This document shows positions 1 through 8,040 of a stretch of DNA of 64,000 nt, in pieces (positions within the stretch are counted from its first letter, which is position 1; every line of letters begins with the position of its first letter). The notes beneath the pieces were generated by a model that worked only from the letters and a program-made list of their open reading frames with translations, was not told the origin of the DNA and did no database searches. Position numbers and translations under genes: made by a program. Source of the DNA: Streptomyces roseolilacinus (GTDB taxonomy: Bacteria; Actinomycetota; Actinomycetes; Streptomycetales; Streptomycetaceae); the NCBI RefSeq assembly GCF_014649335.1, contig NZ_BMSV01000006.1, forward strand, positions 372,001-436,000, written 5' to 3'.

Positions 1-909
1 GTCGGCCGGGGTGCCGAAGCGGGTCAGCTCCCGGGCCAGCGAGGCGGGGGGCGCGAACGGCTGGTCGGGGAACGCCGCCATCAGCTCCCGCCACAGCGGG
101 TGCAGCGCGACCTGGGCCCGCCACAGCCGCACCCGCCGCCAGCCCGTGCCGAAGGCGGGGACCGACGCCCCGATCGCGAACAGCGCGAACAGCAGGACCT
201 GCGCCGCCTCCGTCGCCTTGTCGAAGGTCCGCGCGAAGCCGGCGGTCGGCTCCGCCACGACGCTGATCCACAGGAACAGCGTCCGGCTCACCGTGTACCC
301 GACACCGATGAACATCGCCGCCGTCATCATCCCGAGCCCCACCCGCAGGTGCCGCAGCGAGGCGTTCGCCGTCGCCAGCGCCCACTGGTAGGCGCACACC
401 GCCGACGCGGCGCCCAGGTACAGGTAGAACACCGTCATGTAGAGCGAGGCGCCCCACTGGCCGGCGTGGTCCGACACGAAGCGGTCCGAGGGGGCGGAGC
501 GGTCGACGACGGTGAAGAACAGGACGGTCAGCAGGACCAGTGTCGCCACCGACGCCTTCGCCGCGACCTGCTGGACGACCCGCGCGAAGCGCACGTGGCG
601 CGGCACGGCCCCGCCGTCCGGGTACGAGCCGTAGATCGCCACGATGTAGCCGAGGATCGCCAGGATCGCGACCGTCGCCGTGTAGTGCTTGATGAGGACG
701 GCCAGGTCGACGACCGGGCTGTTGTTGAGGCTGGTGCGGACGACGCGGGTCTTCGTCCACAGGGCGGCGGCGAACCCCGCGTAGCAGCCCCACAGGGCGC
801 GGCGGCGCTTGTCCTCCTCGTCGCCCCACAGCGCCGCCGGCATCCGCCACAGCGCCACGGCCGTCATCAGGGCGGCCACCAGGTAGCCGGCCAGGTCAAG
901 GGGGGTCAA
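1..909 (-). CDS. Multi-pass membrane protein, MAB_1171c-like (partial, runs off left edge)
   Basis: Integral membrane protein read leftward and cut by the window edge; about 303 codons are visible. Reading from a TTG at 907-909, preceded by a GAGGA ribosome site six bases away, gives a first hydrophobic segment (LAGYLVAALMTAVALW) followed by about six more, separated by short Arg-rich loops, and a cytoplasmic-looking tail. It follows the ImmA/IrrE peptidase and XRE regulator on the same strand. This trio order is common in Streptomyces, where the third gene is usually annotated as a MAB_1171c-family putative transporter. No transport motif is visible, so the substrate is unknown. The family name is recalled from gene order and topology. 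Confidence 0.7.
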   Translation of the reverse strand, partial: MTPLDLAGYLVAALMTAVALWRMPAALWGDEEDKRRRALWGCYAGFAAALWTKTRVVRTSLNNSPVVDLAVLIKHYTATVAILAILGYIVAIYGSYPDGGAVPRHVRFARVVQQVAAKASVATLVLLTVLFFTVVDRSAPSDRFVSDHAGQWGASLYMTVFYLYLGAASAVCAYQWALATANASLRHLRVGLGMMTAAMFIGVGYTVSRTLFLWISVVAEPTAGFARTFDKATEAAQVLLFALFAIGASVPAFGTGWRRVRLWRAQVALHPLWRELMAAFPDQPFAPPASLARELTRFGTPAD

Positions 910-972
910 TTCGCGTCCTCGTGGGGGGAGGGAAGGGGAGGGGCACGGTCCGCCGCGGGGCGGGGCGGGACG

Positions 973-1542
973 TCAGTCCCGGCGGAAGAAGTCCCGGAGG
1001 AAGAAGCCGCGACGGCGGTGCGCGACCGGTCTGGCCAGGGAGTTCGCCAGCCGCCCCACCATGTCGTCGCTCGGCACCTCCCGCGCCATCCGCGGGATCA
1101 GCGAGGCGCCGAGCTCCGCGACCCGCTCGTCGTGGGTGTCGTACTGGGCGCGGGCCTGGACGGTGGTGCCCGACTCCATCACGCGGGAGATCAGCGACGT
1201 GTCGAAGACCGGGAGCAGGCGGCGCAGTTGCTCGGCGTCGAGGGAGGTGCCGTGGTCGAACCACTCGTGGCACAGCTCGTGCAGGATGACGTGCTGCGTC
1301 TGGTACGTGGTGGGGCGGCGCCGGTACAGCACGAAGCTGGTCTCGCCGGCCTTCAGCCGCAGCCCGCACGCGGAGTTGACGCGCGCGAGGCGGTCCGGCA
1401 GCTCCCGCAGGACGATGCGGCGGCCCCGGGCGGCCTCCATGTTGGCGACCAGCTCCGGGATGCCGAACGGCGCCGGTATCGGGAGGTCGGCCAGTCCGGC
1501 CTCGCACTCTCGGCGCAGTGCGCGCATGGACCGCTGGGACAT
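973..1542 (-). CDS. ImmA/IrrE-family metallopeptidase
   Basis: Zinc metallopeptidase-like protein of 189 aa. The signature HELCHEWFDH places an HExxH motif at H88-E89...H92, as in ImmA/IrrE proteins that cleave or antagonise XRE-type repressors. The ATG at 1542 is preferred over the upstream GTG at 1599 because AGAGGT lies just before it. The gene sits between the XRE regulator (upstream, same strand) and a polytopic membrane protein (downstream), so it probably belongs to a three-gene unit. By family analogy it would act on the XRE protein or be controlled by it. The inducing signal is not visible. Confidence 0.8.
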   Translation of the reverse strand: MSQRSMRALRRECEAGLADLPIPAPFGIPELVANMEAARGRRIVLRELPDRLARVNSACGLRLKAGETSFVLYRRRPTTYQTQHVILHELCHEWFDHGTSLDAEQLRRLLPVFDTSLISRVMESGTTVQARAQYDTHDERVAELGASLIPRMAREVPSDDMVGRLANSLARPVAHRRRGFFLRDFFRRD

Positions 1543-1620
1543 GGGGACCTCTTGATCGGAGTCACGCGTGTGTGACCTGCGGTCGGCGATTTTAGCCAAC
1601 CGGGCGCGGCCGCGTGTCCG

Positions 1621-2088
1621 TCAGCGGCTCCCGCCGGCCTGCGCCGGGCGGTCCGAAGGGCCGTCCCCCTGCGCCTCCTTGAGCAGCGACAGCGCGAACT
1701 CCAGCAGCTCCGCCGGCAGCCCCGCGTCGTCCACGCCGCGGCCCGCGAGGCCGCTGATCTCGCCGGTGCGGCGCTTCGCGAGGAACTGGAGGCCCGCGAC
1801 CACGTCGTCGACGACCTCCGACTCCTCCTTGAAGAACCGCCAGTCCACGCCGAAGCCCAGGCCCAGCGCCTTCAGGATGTCCTCGGACGGGTGGGTGACC
1901 TTGCCCGCCAGGATGTTGGAGAAGTAGCTGTGCGAGAGGGCGCCGCCGCGCTCCCTGACCAGCTCGGCGAAGGCCCGGCCCGAGACCCTCTGCCCCGGGA
2001 ACGTCCTCTCCACCATGTACGCGACCTTCTGCTGCAGCGTTCTCAGCTCGGGTGCCGCGGTGCGCTCCCCGCCGTTGCCGTCGTCCAT
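1621..2088 (-). CDS. XRE-family helix-turn-helix regulator
   Basis: DNA-binding protein of 155 aa. An XRE/HTH_3 domain occupies roughly residues 15-75 (SGRAFAELVRERG, then SHSYFSNILAGKVTHPS as the turn-recognition helix region) followed by a C-terminal segment without a recognised domain. The ATG at 2088 follows GGGGA; a GTG twelve bases further upstream is possible. It is the first gene of a leftward group with the ImmA/IrrE peptidase and a membrane protein, and is presumably the repressor of that group. The 420-bp upstream gap contains AT-rich sequence suited to a promoter. Confidence 0.75.
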   Translation of the reverse strand: MDDGNGGERTAAPELRTLQQKVAYMVERTFPGQRVSGRAFAELVRERGGALSHSYFSNILAGKVTHPSEDILKALGLGFGVDWRFFKEESEVVDDVVAGLQFLAKRRTGEISGLAGRGVDDAGLPAELLEFALSLLKEAQGDGPSDRPAQAGGSR

Positions 2089-2510
2089 CCCGGTCCCCAC
2101 GTTCGCGTCCGCCGCTTCTGCGCGGTCAAGTCAACGGGCCCGTACTGTACCGACCCCGACCCGGGCGGTTCAGGGCCGGAACGGGCTTGCGTAAACACTC
2201 TACGTCACTGTTAACTCGAAAAAACATGGACAGGGGGCCACGAGGGGAGTCCCTTGTCCGTGCGGCACCGCGTGTGCCCCGACCCCGCCCCACGGCCGGG
2301 CGGGGCGCGCGCGGACCTGTCGTTCCCGGGGCCGTCTCCCGTTTCCCGCCCCCTGTTCCCGCCTTCGTCCCCGTTCGGCCTCCCGCCCCCTCCGGTGAGG
2401 TGTCCGGGAATCGCCGCGCCGCCCCGGGATCGCCGTGCGCCACTCCGCACGGGTGGATAGCGTGGCAAACCGGACCGAGGGAAGCGCTCGTGACCCGTGA
2501 GGGGGCCGCC
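2089..2510. other. Divergent intergenic region
   Basis: No gene is seen here. An AT-richer patch at about 2186-2222 (GTAAACACTC...GTTAAC) is the likely promoter/operator zone of the leftward XRE gene. The rest is GC-rich DNA in front of the rightward VOC gene. Open frames here on the minus strand lack start signals and resemble no family. Confidence 0.4.
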
Positions 2511-3317
2511 ATGGCCGGACCACCCGAAGGCACGCCCGTCTGGGCGGACGCGATGTTCACCGACCTGGAGGGCGCCAAGGGCTTCTACGGCGACGTGCTG
2601 GGCTGGACCTTCGGCGAGGAGGTCACGGAGTACGGCAACCGCGCGCAGGCGTACGCCGGCGGCAAGGCGGTCGCCGCCCTCGTGCCGCCCATGCCCGGCC
2701 GGGACGGCGGGGCGCCGCGCTCCGTCTGGTGCCTGTACCTCGCCTCGCCCGACGTGGAGGCCACCGCGCGCAGGGTGCGGGAGAACGGCGGTCGGATCCT
2801 CATGGGGCCGGTGGCGGTCGGGGAGCCCGGGACGGTGCTGCTCGCGCGCGACCCGGGCGGCGTCGTCTTCGGCGCCTGCCGGCTGGGCGCCCGCCGGGGC
2901 TTCGAGGCGCGGGCCGTGCCCGGCGCGTACCGCTGGGCGGAGGTCCGCACGCGGGACCCGGCGAAGGCCGACGCGTTCTTCCCCGCCGTCTTCCCCTTCG
3001 CGGCGGGGCGCCCGGCGGACGGGCGCGCGGACGCCGGGGTGTTCCGGATCGGGGACGACCCGGTGCTCGGCCGGGCGGGGATGGGCGAGGACTTCCCGCC
3101 GGACATGGCGCCGTTCGTCAGCGTGTACTTCACCGTCGCCGACACCGACGCGGCGATCGGGCGGGCCACGACCCACGGCGCCAAGGTGGTGGTGGGGCCG
3201 GTGGACGGCCCGTTCGGCCGGTCCGCGACGCTCGTGGACCCGCAGGGCGCGGTGTTCTCGCTGGTCGACGTCGCGAGGGCGGAGGGCGGTCCGCCCCGGA
3301 CGGCCGCCTGGGCCTGA
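2511..3317 (+). CDS. Two-domain VOC (glyoxalase/bleomycin-resistance-like) protein
   Basis: Protein of 268 aa made of two VOC beta-alpha-beta modules, roughly residues 8-125 and 140-260. Each opens with a conserved stretch (WADAMFTDLEGAKGFYGDVL and YRWAEVRTRDPAKADAFFPA) and ends with a PGG/PQG turn before a beta strand (DPGGVVFGA, DPQGAVFSL). The ATG at 2511 follows GAGGGGG. Such tandem VOC proteins are frequent in actinobacteria (the mycobacterial CFP30B type); many have no known substrate. It stands alone on the plus strand. Metal ligands are not clear enough to predict an enzyme reaction. Confidence 0.8.
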   Translation: MAGPPEGTPVWADAMFTDLEGAKGFYGDVLGWTFGEEVTEYGNRAQAYAGGKAVAALVPPMPGRDGGAPRSVWCLYLASPDVEATARRVRENGGRILMGPVAVGEPGTVLLARDPGGVVFGACRLGARRGFEARAVPGAYRWAEVRTRDPAKADAFFPAVFPFAAGRPADGRADAGVFRIGDDPVLGRAGMGEDFPPDMAPFVSVYFTVADTDAAIGRATTHGAKVVVGPVDGPFGRSATLVDPQGAVFSLVDVARAEGGPPRTAAWA

Positions 3318-3442
3318 CCCGCGCCCCCGCCTCCCGGCCGCCGCCTCCCGTGCCGGAGCGCCGTCCTACCCCAAGACAGAAGGTGCTAAACGGGCATACG
3401 GTGGAAATCACCCTGACGGCCCCATCACAGGAGGCGGGTGCC

Positions 3443-4138
3443 ATGACATTCGTGCAGGTCATCGACTGCCGAACCCAGCAGGCCGACGCGTTGAACCACC
3501 TGATGGACGACTGGATCGAGGCGACCCGGGGCAAGCGGACGGCCACCCACTCGATCGTCGGCAAGGACCGCGCCGACGCCTCACACGTCGTCGAGATCGT
3601 CGAGTTCCCGTCGTACGAGGAGGCGATGCGCAACTCCCACCTGCCGGAGACCGACCGGATCTACCGCGAGATGGTCGCCCTCTGCGAGGGCGAACCGTCC
3701 TTCACGGACCTCGACGTGGTCCGGGACGAACAGCTGAACAAGGACCTGGTCAGGGAGTTCTTCGAGAAGGTCGTCAACGGCGGGGACATCGACGCGGCGG
3801 ACCGGCTGTGCGCCGCCGACTACCGCGAGCACGACCCGGCCGTGTCGTCGGAGCCCCTGGACCTCCGGCGGGCCAAGGAGGAGAACGGCGCGCTGGTCGC
3901 GTCCTTCGGGCCCCGCATGACACTGGACCGCGTCGTCGCCGAGGGCGACCTGGTCTGCGTCGGAGCCAGCTACCGGGGCCGCCACGTCCGCGACTACCGG
4001 GGCCTCCCGGCGACCGGCCGGGACGTGTCCGGCACCGGGCACGCCACGTTCCGCTGCGCGGACGGCAGGATCACGGAGAGCTGGTGGAACTGGGACGAGG
4101 CCGGCATGCTGCGGCAGCTCGGCGTCCTGGAGTCCTGA
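3443..4138 (+). CDS. SnoaL-like ester cyclase fused to an N-terminal ferredoxin-fold domain
   Basis: Protein of 231 aa in two parts. Residues 1-90 resemble an ABM/dimeric alpha-beta-barrel-like domain (MTFVQVIDCRTQQAD). Residues 95-231 form a SnoaL-like cone fold (LVREFFEKVVNGGDIDAAD, then ...ITESWWNWDEAGMLRQLG), as in polyketide-cyclase-like ester cyclases. The ATG at 3443 has a good AGGAGG site. It is convergent with the MerR gene. No polyketide genes are nearby, so a role in natural-product cyclisation is not supported; these proteins often have other, unknown roles. Confidence 0.75.
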   Translation: MTFVQVIDCRTQQADALNHLMDDWIEATRGKRTATHSIVGKDRADASHVVEIVEFPSYEEAMRNSHLPETDRIYREMVALCEGEPSFTDLDVVRDEQLNKDLVREFFEKVVNGGDIDAADRLCAADYREHDPAVSSEPLDLRRAKEENGALVASFGPRMTLDRVVAEGDLVCVGASYRGRHVRDYRGLPATGRDVSGTGHATFRCADGRITESWWNWDEAGMLRQLGVLES

Positions 4139-4189
4139 CCGCCGTACGGCCCGGCCCCCGACCCCCGGCCGCCGCACGCCCCCGCGGGG

Positions 4190-4600
4190 TCAGCCGACCG
4201 GGTCCAGGTGGCTGCGCAGGGCCGCGGAGAGCTCCTCGGCCCTGCGCAGCCGGACGCGCAGCGTCTCGCACCGGGCCTCGACGGCCTTCCGGTACGCGTC
4301 GAGGCGGGCCCGCAGATGCTCCCGCTCCTCGTCGGACGGCGGGTCGTCCGGCTCGGCCAGCCGGTCGGTGAGGGTCAGCACCTCGCGCATCTCGTCCACG
4401 GTGAAGCCCAGCGGCTTCATCCGGCCCACGACCAGGAGCCGCTCCACGTCGGCCGCGGTGTACAACCGGAAGCCGCCCTTGGTGCGGGCGGACGGGGCGG
4501 CGATCCCCACGTCCTCGTAGTGGCGGATCGTGCGCAGCGACAGGCCGGTCCGCTGGGCCACCTCGCCGATCCGCATCTGCCACCGCTGGTCGTCCGCCAT
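4190..4600 (-). CDS. MerR-family transcriptional regulator
   Basis: Regulator of 136 aa with an N-terminal MerR winged helix (RIGEVAQRTGLSLRTIRHYE, then GGFRLYTAADVERL) and a C-terminal dimerisation coiled coil (about residues 85-125). There are no conserved metal-binding cysteines, so a metal sensor is unlikely. The ATG at 4600 is preferred over an adjacent GTG. It is convergent with the ester-cyclase gene. Its targets are unknown. Confidence 0.85.
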   Translation of the reverse strand: MADDQRWQMRIGEVAQRTGLSLRTIRHYEDVGIAAPSARTKGGFRLYTAADVERLLVVGRMKPLGFTVDEMREVLTLTDRLAEPDDPPSDEEREHLRARLDAYRKAVEARCETLRVRLRRAEELSAALRSHLDPVG

Positions 4601-4721
4601 CACCGCGCCCGCCTGCCTCGTCGCCGCCCGCGCGCGCCCGCGTGCCCGCGGGCGCGCGCCGGATCGGCCCAGCTTTACGTACGGGGCCCGCTCCGGCCGG
4701 GACGACGGCGGCGTGCCGCCG

Positions 4722-5087
4722 TCACCGTGCCACGAACTGCGTAAGGATCGCCTGCACCTCGTAGATGTCGACGCCCTTGGTGAACGTCTTCTGGACCGGG
4801 GCCTGGCTGCCGGAGAGCCAGATCTTCAGCTCCGCGTCGAGGTCGAACGTCCCCGCCGTCTCCACCGCGAAGTGCGTGATGCTGCGGTACGGGATCGAGT
4901 GGTACTCGACCTTCTTGCCCGTGATCCCCTGCTTGTCGACGAGGATCAGCCGGCGGTCGGTGAACAGGATCGTGTCGCGGATCAGCAGGTACGCCGCGTG
5001 CACCTGCTCCCCGGGGCCGAGGAGCCGCGCGTACTCCTGCTGCGCGCTCGCCGGGTCGACGGTGTGCGCGTTGCCGAACAGTGCCAT
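4722..5087 (-). CDS. Bacterial PH-domain protein (bPH_1 type)
   Basis: Protein of 121 aa that consists almost entirely of a bacterial pleckstrin-homology fold. Recognisable strands are DTILFTDRRLILVDKQGITG, EYHSIPYRSITHFAVE and FDLDAELKIW. The ATG at 5087 lies behind GGGGGTT. It probably acts in the cytoplasm as a binding or scaffold protein; ligands of this family are mostly unknown. It is divergent from the ricin-domain gene, sharing a roughly 95-bp promoter region. Confidence 0.8.
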   Translation of the reverse strand: MALFGNAHTVDPASAQQEYARLLGPGEQVHAAYLLIRDTILFTDRRLILVDKQGITGKKVEYHSIPYRSITHFAVETAGTFDLDAELKIWLSGSQAPVQKTFTKGVDIYEVQAILTQFVAR

Positions 5088-5181
5088 GAGAACCCCCGTG
5101 GATCGATCCGTACGATCGTCGCACTGTACCGTCGCCGGACGCGGCGCGACGGGTGACGGCACGGCCAGGGCGAGGAGCAGG

Positions 5182-6171
5182 GTGAACCACCAACCACACG
5201 GCGGCGGACCGCACATGGGGGACCCGGACGCCACGGAACTCCTCCCGCCGGTCCGGGGCGCGTATCCCTCGGACGCCACGGAACTCCTCCCGCCGGTCCG
5301 GGGCGCGTACCCGTCGGCGGACGCGTACGGATCGGCGCCCCCGGCCGCGTACCCCCCGGACGCGTACGGGTCCGTGCCCCCGGCCGCGTATCCCCCGGCG
5401 GACGCGTACGGCCCCCCGCCCCCGGCCGCCTACCCCCCGGCCGCGTACGGCCCGCCGCCCGTGGACGCGACGCGGCCGCTGCCGCGCGTCGAGGACGAGC
5501 CGCCGGCGCGCCCGCCCGCGTCCCGCCGCACGCGCGGCGGCCCGCCCAAGGCGGCGCTCGTGGCCGCCGCGATCGTCGTGTGCGCGGTCGCGGGCCTGGC
5601 GATCGGCGCCGTCCTCGGCGGCCCCGGCGAGGACGCCCCCGAGGCGGCCCCGGCTTTTGGCACCGCCCCCGCCGCCACGCCCTCCGGCGCCCCGGGGCAG
5701 GCTCCGTCGCCGACCCCCACCCCGTCCCCCTCCGCGACGCGGCCGCCCGTGCCCACCGGCACGTTCGTGCTGGTCGACTCCGCGACCGGCCGGGCCGCCG
5801 ACGTGCAGGGCGGCGCCACCGGCGACGGCGCGCCCGTCATCGCCTGGGAGCGCCACGCCCAGCCCAACCAGCAGTGGCGGCTGGAGGACACCGGCGACGG
5901 CCACGTCCGGATCAGGGCCGTCCACTCGGGCCTGTGCCTCCAGCCCGCCGACCCGCTCGGCCCCGGAGCCGTCGTCGTCCAGCGGCCCTGCGCCGACGGC
6001 GACGCCCAGCGCTGGGTGCCGACCCCGTCCGCCGACGCGGCCACCCACACGTTCACGCTGAAGGGCCGGGGCCTCGCCCTGGCCCCCGCCGGCCCCGAGA
6101 ACGGCTCCCCGGTGAGCCTTCAGGCGCCCGACGCCGCGAACCCGCGCGGCTGGGCGCTCCAGGCGCCGTAG
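5182..6171 (+). CDS. Membrane-anchored ricin-type (RICIN/CBM13) lectin protein
   Basis: Protein of 329 aa. A Pro/Ala/Tyr-rich cytoplasmic tail (residues 1-100) carries two copies of a 15-residue unit (DATELLPPVRGAYPS) and several AYPP-type repeats. A single membrane helix (AALVAAAIVVCAVAGLAIGA, about 122-143) leads to a Pro/Thr linker and a C-terminal ricin-B domain (about 190-329) with QxW-type motifs (NQQWRLE, AQRWVP). A GTG at 5182 behind GAGGAG fits better than the ATG at 5215. It likely displays a sugar-binding domain outside the membrane. The repetitive tail resembles those of Streptomyces membrane proteins of unknown function. Confidence 0.75.
   Translation: MNHQPHGGGPHMGDPDATELLPPVRGAYPSDATELLPPVRGAYPSADAYGSAPPAAYPPDAYGSVPPAAYPPADAYGPPPPAAYPPAAYGPPPVDATRPLPRVEDEPPARPPASRRTRGGPPKAALVAAAIVVCAVAGLAIGAVLGGPGEDAPEAAPAFGTAPAATPSGAPGQAPSPTPTPSPSATRPPVPTGTFVLVDSATGRAADVQGGATGDGAPVIAWERHAQPNQQWRLEDTGDGHVRIRAVHSGLCLQPADPLGPGAVVVQRPCADGDAQRWVPTPSADAATHTFTLKGRGLALAPAGPENGSPVSLQAPDAANPRGWALQAP
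5227..5316 (+). repeat. 45-bp tandem duplication inside the ricin-protein tail
   Basis: Two almost identical 45-bp units, starting at 5227 and 5272, each begin GACGCCACGGAACTCCTCCC and encode the same 15 residues. They keep the reading frame. Confidence 0.85.
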
Positions 6172-6183
6172 ACACCGCCCCGC

Positions 6184-6975
6184 GTGCGTGGTTCGCTCGT
6201 GTGCGTGGAGGCGCCCGAGGAGCCCGCGGACCGCACGGATCACACACATCACACGGACGGCACGGGAAGCGGCGACGCGCTGCTGCCGCCGCGCGTGGAG
6301 GCGGCGCCGGACGGGGACGTCCGCGCCTACTGGAAGGCACGGGAGCGGCAGCACGTCCGCGACGTCTACGCCGGGGTGCGGATCAAGAAGTTCCCCGAGG
6401 ACCTGCGGATGATGGAGCACCTGATGTGGCTGTCCCGCAGCCAGGTCGTCGTGGAGCTGGGCACGCACTTCGGCGGGTCCGCGCTGTGGTTCCGCGACCG
6501 GCTGCGCGCCCTCGCCGGGTACGGCCGCGTGCCGCGCGACGTCCGGGTCGTCACGCTCGACCTGCGCCAGGACAAGGCGCGCGCCGCCCTGTCGGCCGCC
6601 GACCCGTCGTACGAGGACGGCATCACGCTGCTGGAGGGCGACATCACCGACCCGGACACGGCCCGGCGCGCCCGCGCGGCGTTCCCGGCCGGTGCGCGCT
6701 GCATGGTCGTCGAGGACACCCTGCACACGTACGACACGACGGCGGCCGCGCTGCGGAACTTCGCGCCGCTGGTGCCGGTCGGCGGGTTCTTCCTGGTCGA
6801 GGACGGCATCGTCGACGTGCCGGAGCTGCGGCCGCCGGGCATGCCGGGCGGCGTCCTGCCCGCCGTGCGGGACTGGCTGGCCGGCCCGGACGGGGCGGGC
6901 TTCCGGCAGCGGCGCGACCTGGAGCGGTACGGGCTGACGTGCCACCCGGGCGGCTGGCTGGAGCGGGTGCGGTAG
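6184..6975 (+). CDS. CmcI-like class I methyltransferase/hydroxylase-family protein
   Basis: Protein of up to 263 aa resembling the cephalosporin-hydroxylase (CmcI) family, a SAM-type Rossmann fold. The glycine motif is VVELGTHFGGSALWFRDRL (about residues 88-106); the second strand VVTLDL and the acidic motif MVVEDTLHTYD follow in order. The first 35 residues are His/Thr-rich and poorly conserved-looking. The start is uncertain because no ATG precedes the domain; GTG at 6184, 6199 or 6205 are options. It lies 12 bp after the lectin gene and could be cotranscribed with it. No beta-lactam cluster is present, so the substrate is unknown. Confidence 0.65.
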   Translation: MRGSLVCVEAPEEPADRTDHTHHTDGTGSGDALLPPRVEAAPDGDVRAYWKARERQHVRDVYAGVRIKKFPEDLRMMEHLMWLSRSQVVVELGTHFGGSALWFRDRLRALAGYGRVPRDVRVVTLDLRQDKARAALSAADPSYEDGITLLEGDITDPDTARRARAAFPAGARCMVVEDTLHTYDTTAAALRNFAPLVPVGGFFLVEDGIVDVPELRPPGMPGGVLPAVRDWLAGPDGAGFRQRRDLERYGLTCHPGGWLERVR

Positions 6976-7035
6976 ACCGGGCCGGTACGGGCGCCGTCAC
7001 GCATGGGGAGGCGCCTCAGGGGTACTGCGGGGCGC

Positions 7036-7488
7036 ATGGCCGGTATCGATCTGAAGAGCTCCGCGTTCGACGACCACGCGCCCATCCCCCGCCGGTACGC
7101 CCTGGAGGGCGAGAACGAGCCGCCGCCGCTGACCTGGTCCGGCGTCCCGGACGACGCCAGCGAGCTGGTCCTCCTGTGCGAGGACCCCGACGCGCCCACG
7201 GGCACCTTCGTCCACTGGGTGGCCGTCGGCATCGACCCGCACGCCGACGGCACGGCCCCCGGCCGGCCCCCCGAGGGCGGCACCGAACTCGTCAACGGGT
7301 TCCACCGGCGGGGCTGGGGCGGCCCCCACCCGCCGCCCGGCGACGAGGCGCACCGGTACTTCTTCCGCCTGTACGCCCTCCGGGAGCCGTGCGTCCTGCC
7401 CGACGCGCCCAGCGCCGAGCAGGTGCACCGGGCCGTCGAGCCGAAGGCCGTCGCCAGCGGCACCCTCGTCGGCGTGTACCGGCGTTGA
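7036..7488 (+). CDS. YbhB/YbcL-family (PEBP-like) protein
   Basis: Protein of 150 aa of the phosphatidylethanolamine-binding/Raf-kinase-inhibitor-like family. It shows the family ligand-pocket motifs PPPLTWSGVPDDASELVLLC, DPDAPTG and FVHWV near residues 25-60, and the later motif HRYFFRLYAL. The ATG at 7036 follows GCGGGG. It is probably cytoplasmic, as no signal peptide is seen. The biological ligand in bacteria is not established. The archease gene begins 8 bp downstream, which suggests cotranscription. Confidence 0.85.
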   Translation: MAGIDLKSSAFDDHAPIPRRYALEGENEPPPLTWSGVPDDASELVLLCEDPDAPTGTFVHWVAVGIDPHADGTAPGRPPEGGTELVNGFHRRGWGGPHPPPGDEAHRYFFRLYALREPCVLPDAPSAEQVHRAVEPKAVASGTLVGVYRR

Positions 7489-7496
7489 GGCCCGCC

Positions 7497-7940
7497 GTGG
7501 ACGACGGGGAGCCGGCGCGGCGGCGCGGCGAGGACGGGCACCGGACCGTGCCGCACACGGCCGACGTGCGGATCGAGGCGTGGGGCGCGAGCCGGGAGCG
7601 GTGCCTCGGGGAGGCCGTGCTCGGACTGGTGGAGTCCTTCGCCGACGTGTCGGCGGCGCACGCGGACGCGGTGCGGCGGGTGCGGTTCGTGGAGGAGAGC
7701 GACGACGACCTCCTCGCGGACCTGCTCGACGAGGTCGTCTACCGGCTCGACGCGCACGGGGAGGTGCCCGTGGACGTGGAGGTCGAGCTGACGGAGGGGG
7801 AGCTGGACGTGCGCCTCGCGGTCGCCCGCCTCGCGGGCGTGCCGGTCATCGGGTCCGTGCCGAAGGCCGTGTCGTGGCACGAGCTGCGCATGGGGCCGGA
7901 CGCGTACGGGTGGTCGTGCGCGGTGACGGTGGACGTGTGA
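7497..7940 (+). CDS. Archease
   Basis: Archease-family protein of 147 aa, the activator that helps RtcB RNA ligase turn over. Diagnostic features are the early PHTADVRIEAWG (metal-binding His/Asp), DDLLADLLDEVVYRLD in the middle and the C-terminal PKAVSWHELRM followed by a short VTVDV strand. The likely start is GTG at 7497, eight bases after the PEBP stop. It faces RtcB tail-to-tail across 100 bp, so the pair is linked by position but not by operon. Confidence 0.85.
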   Translation: MDDGEPARRRGEDGHRTVPHTADVRIEAWGASRERCLGEAVLGLVESFADVSAAHADAVRRVRFVEESDDDLLADLLDEVVYRLDAHGEVPVDVEVELTEGELDVRLAVARLAGVPVIGSVPKAVSWHELRMGPDAYGWSCAVTVDV

Positions 7941-8040
7941 CGCGGGAGGGGCGTGACGTGAGGGGGGCGTGAGGGGGGCGTGCGAGGCGCGTCCCGGCCC
8001 CGCCCGTCCCGGGTCCCGGCCCCGCCCCCGGCCTCCGGCG

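Noticed and set aside
100..1575. Long plus-strand frame of 491 codons
   Set aside because: Arg/Pro/Gly-rich translation antisense to the membrane protein and ImmA gene; typical high-GC shadow without a ribosome site.
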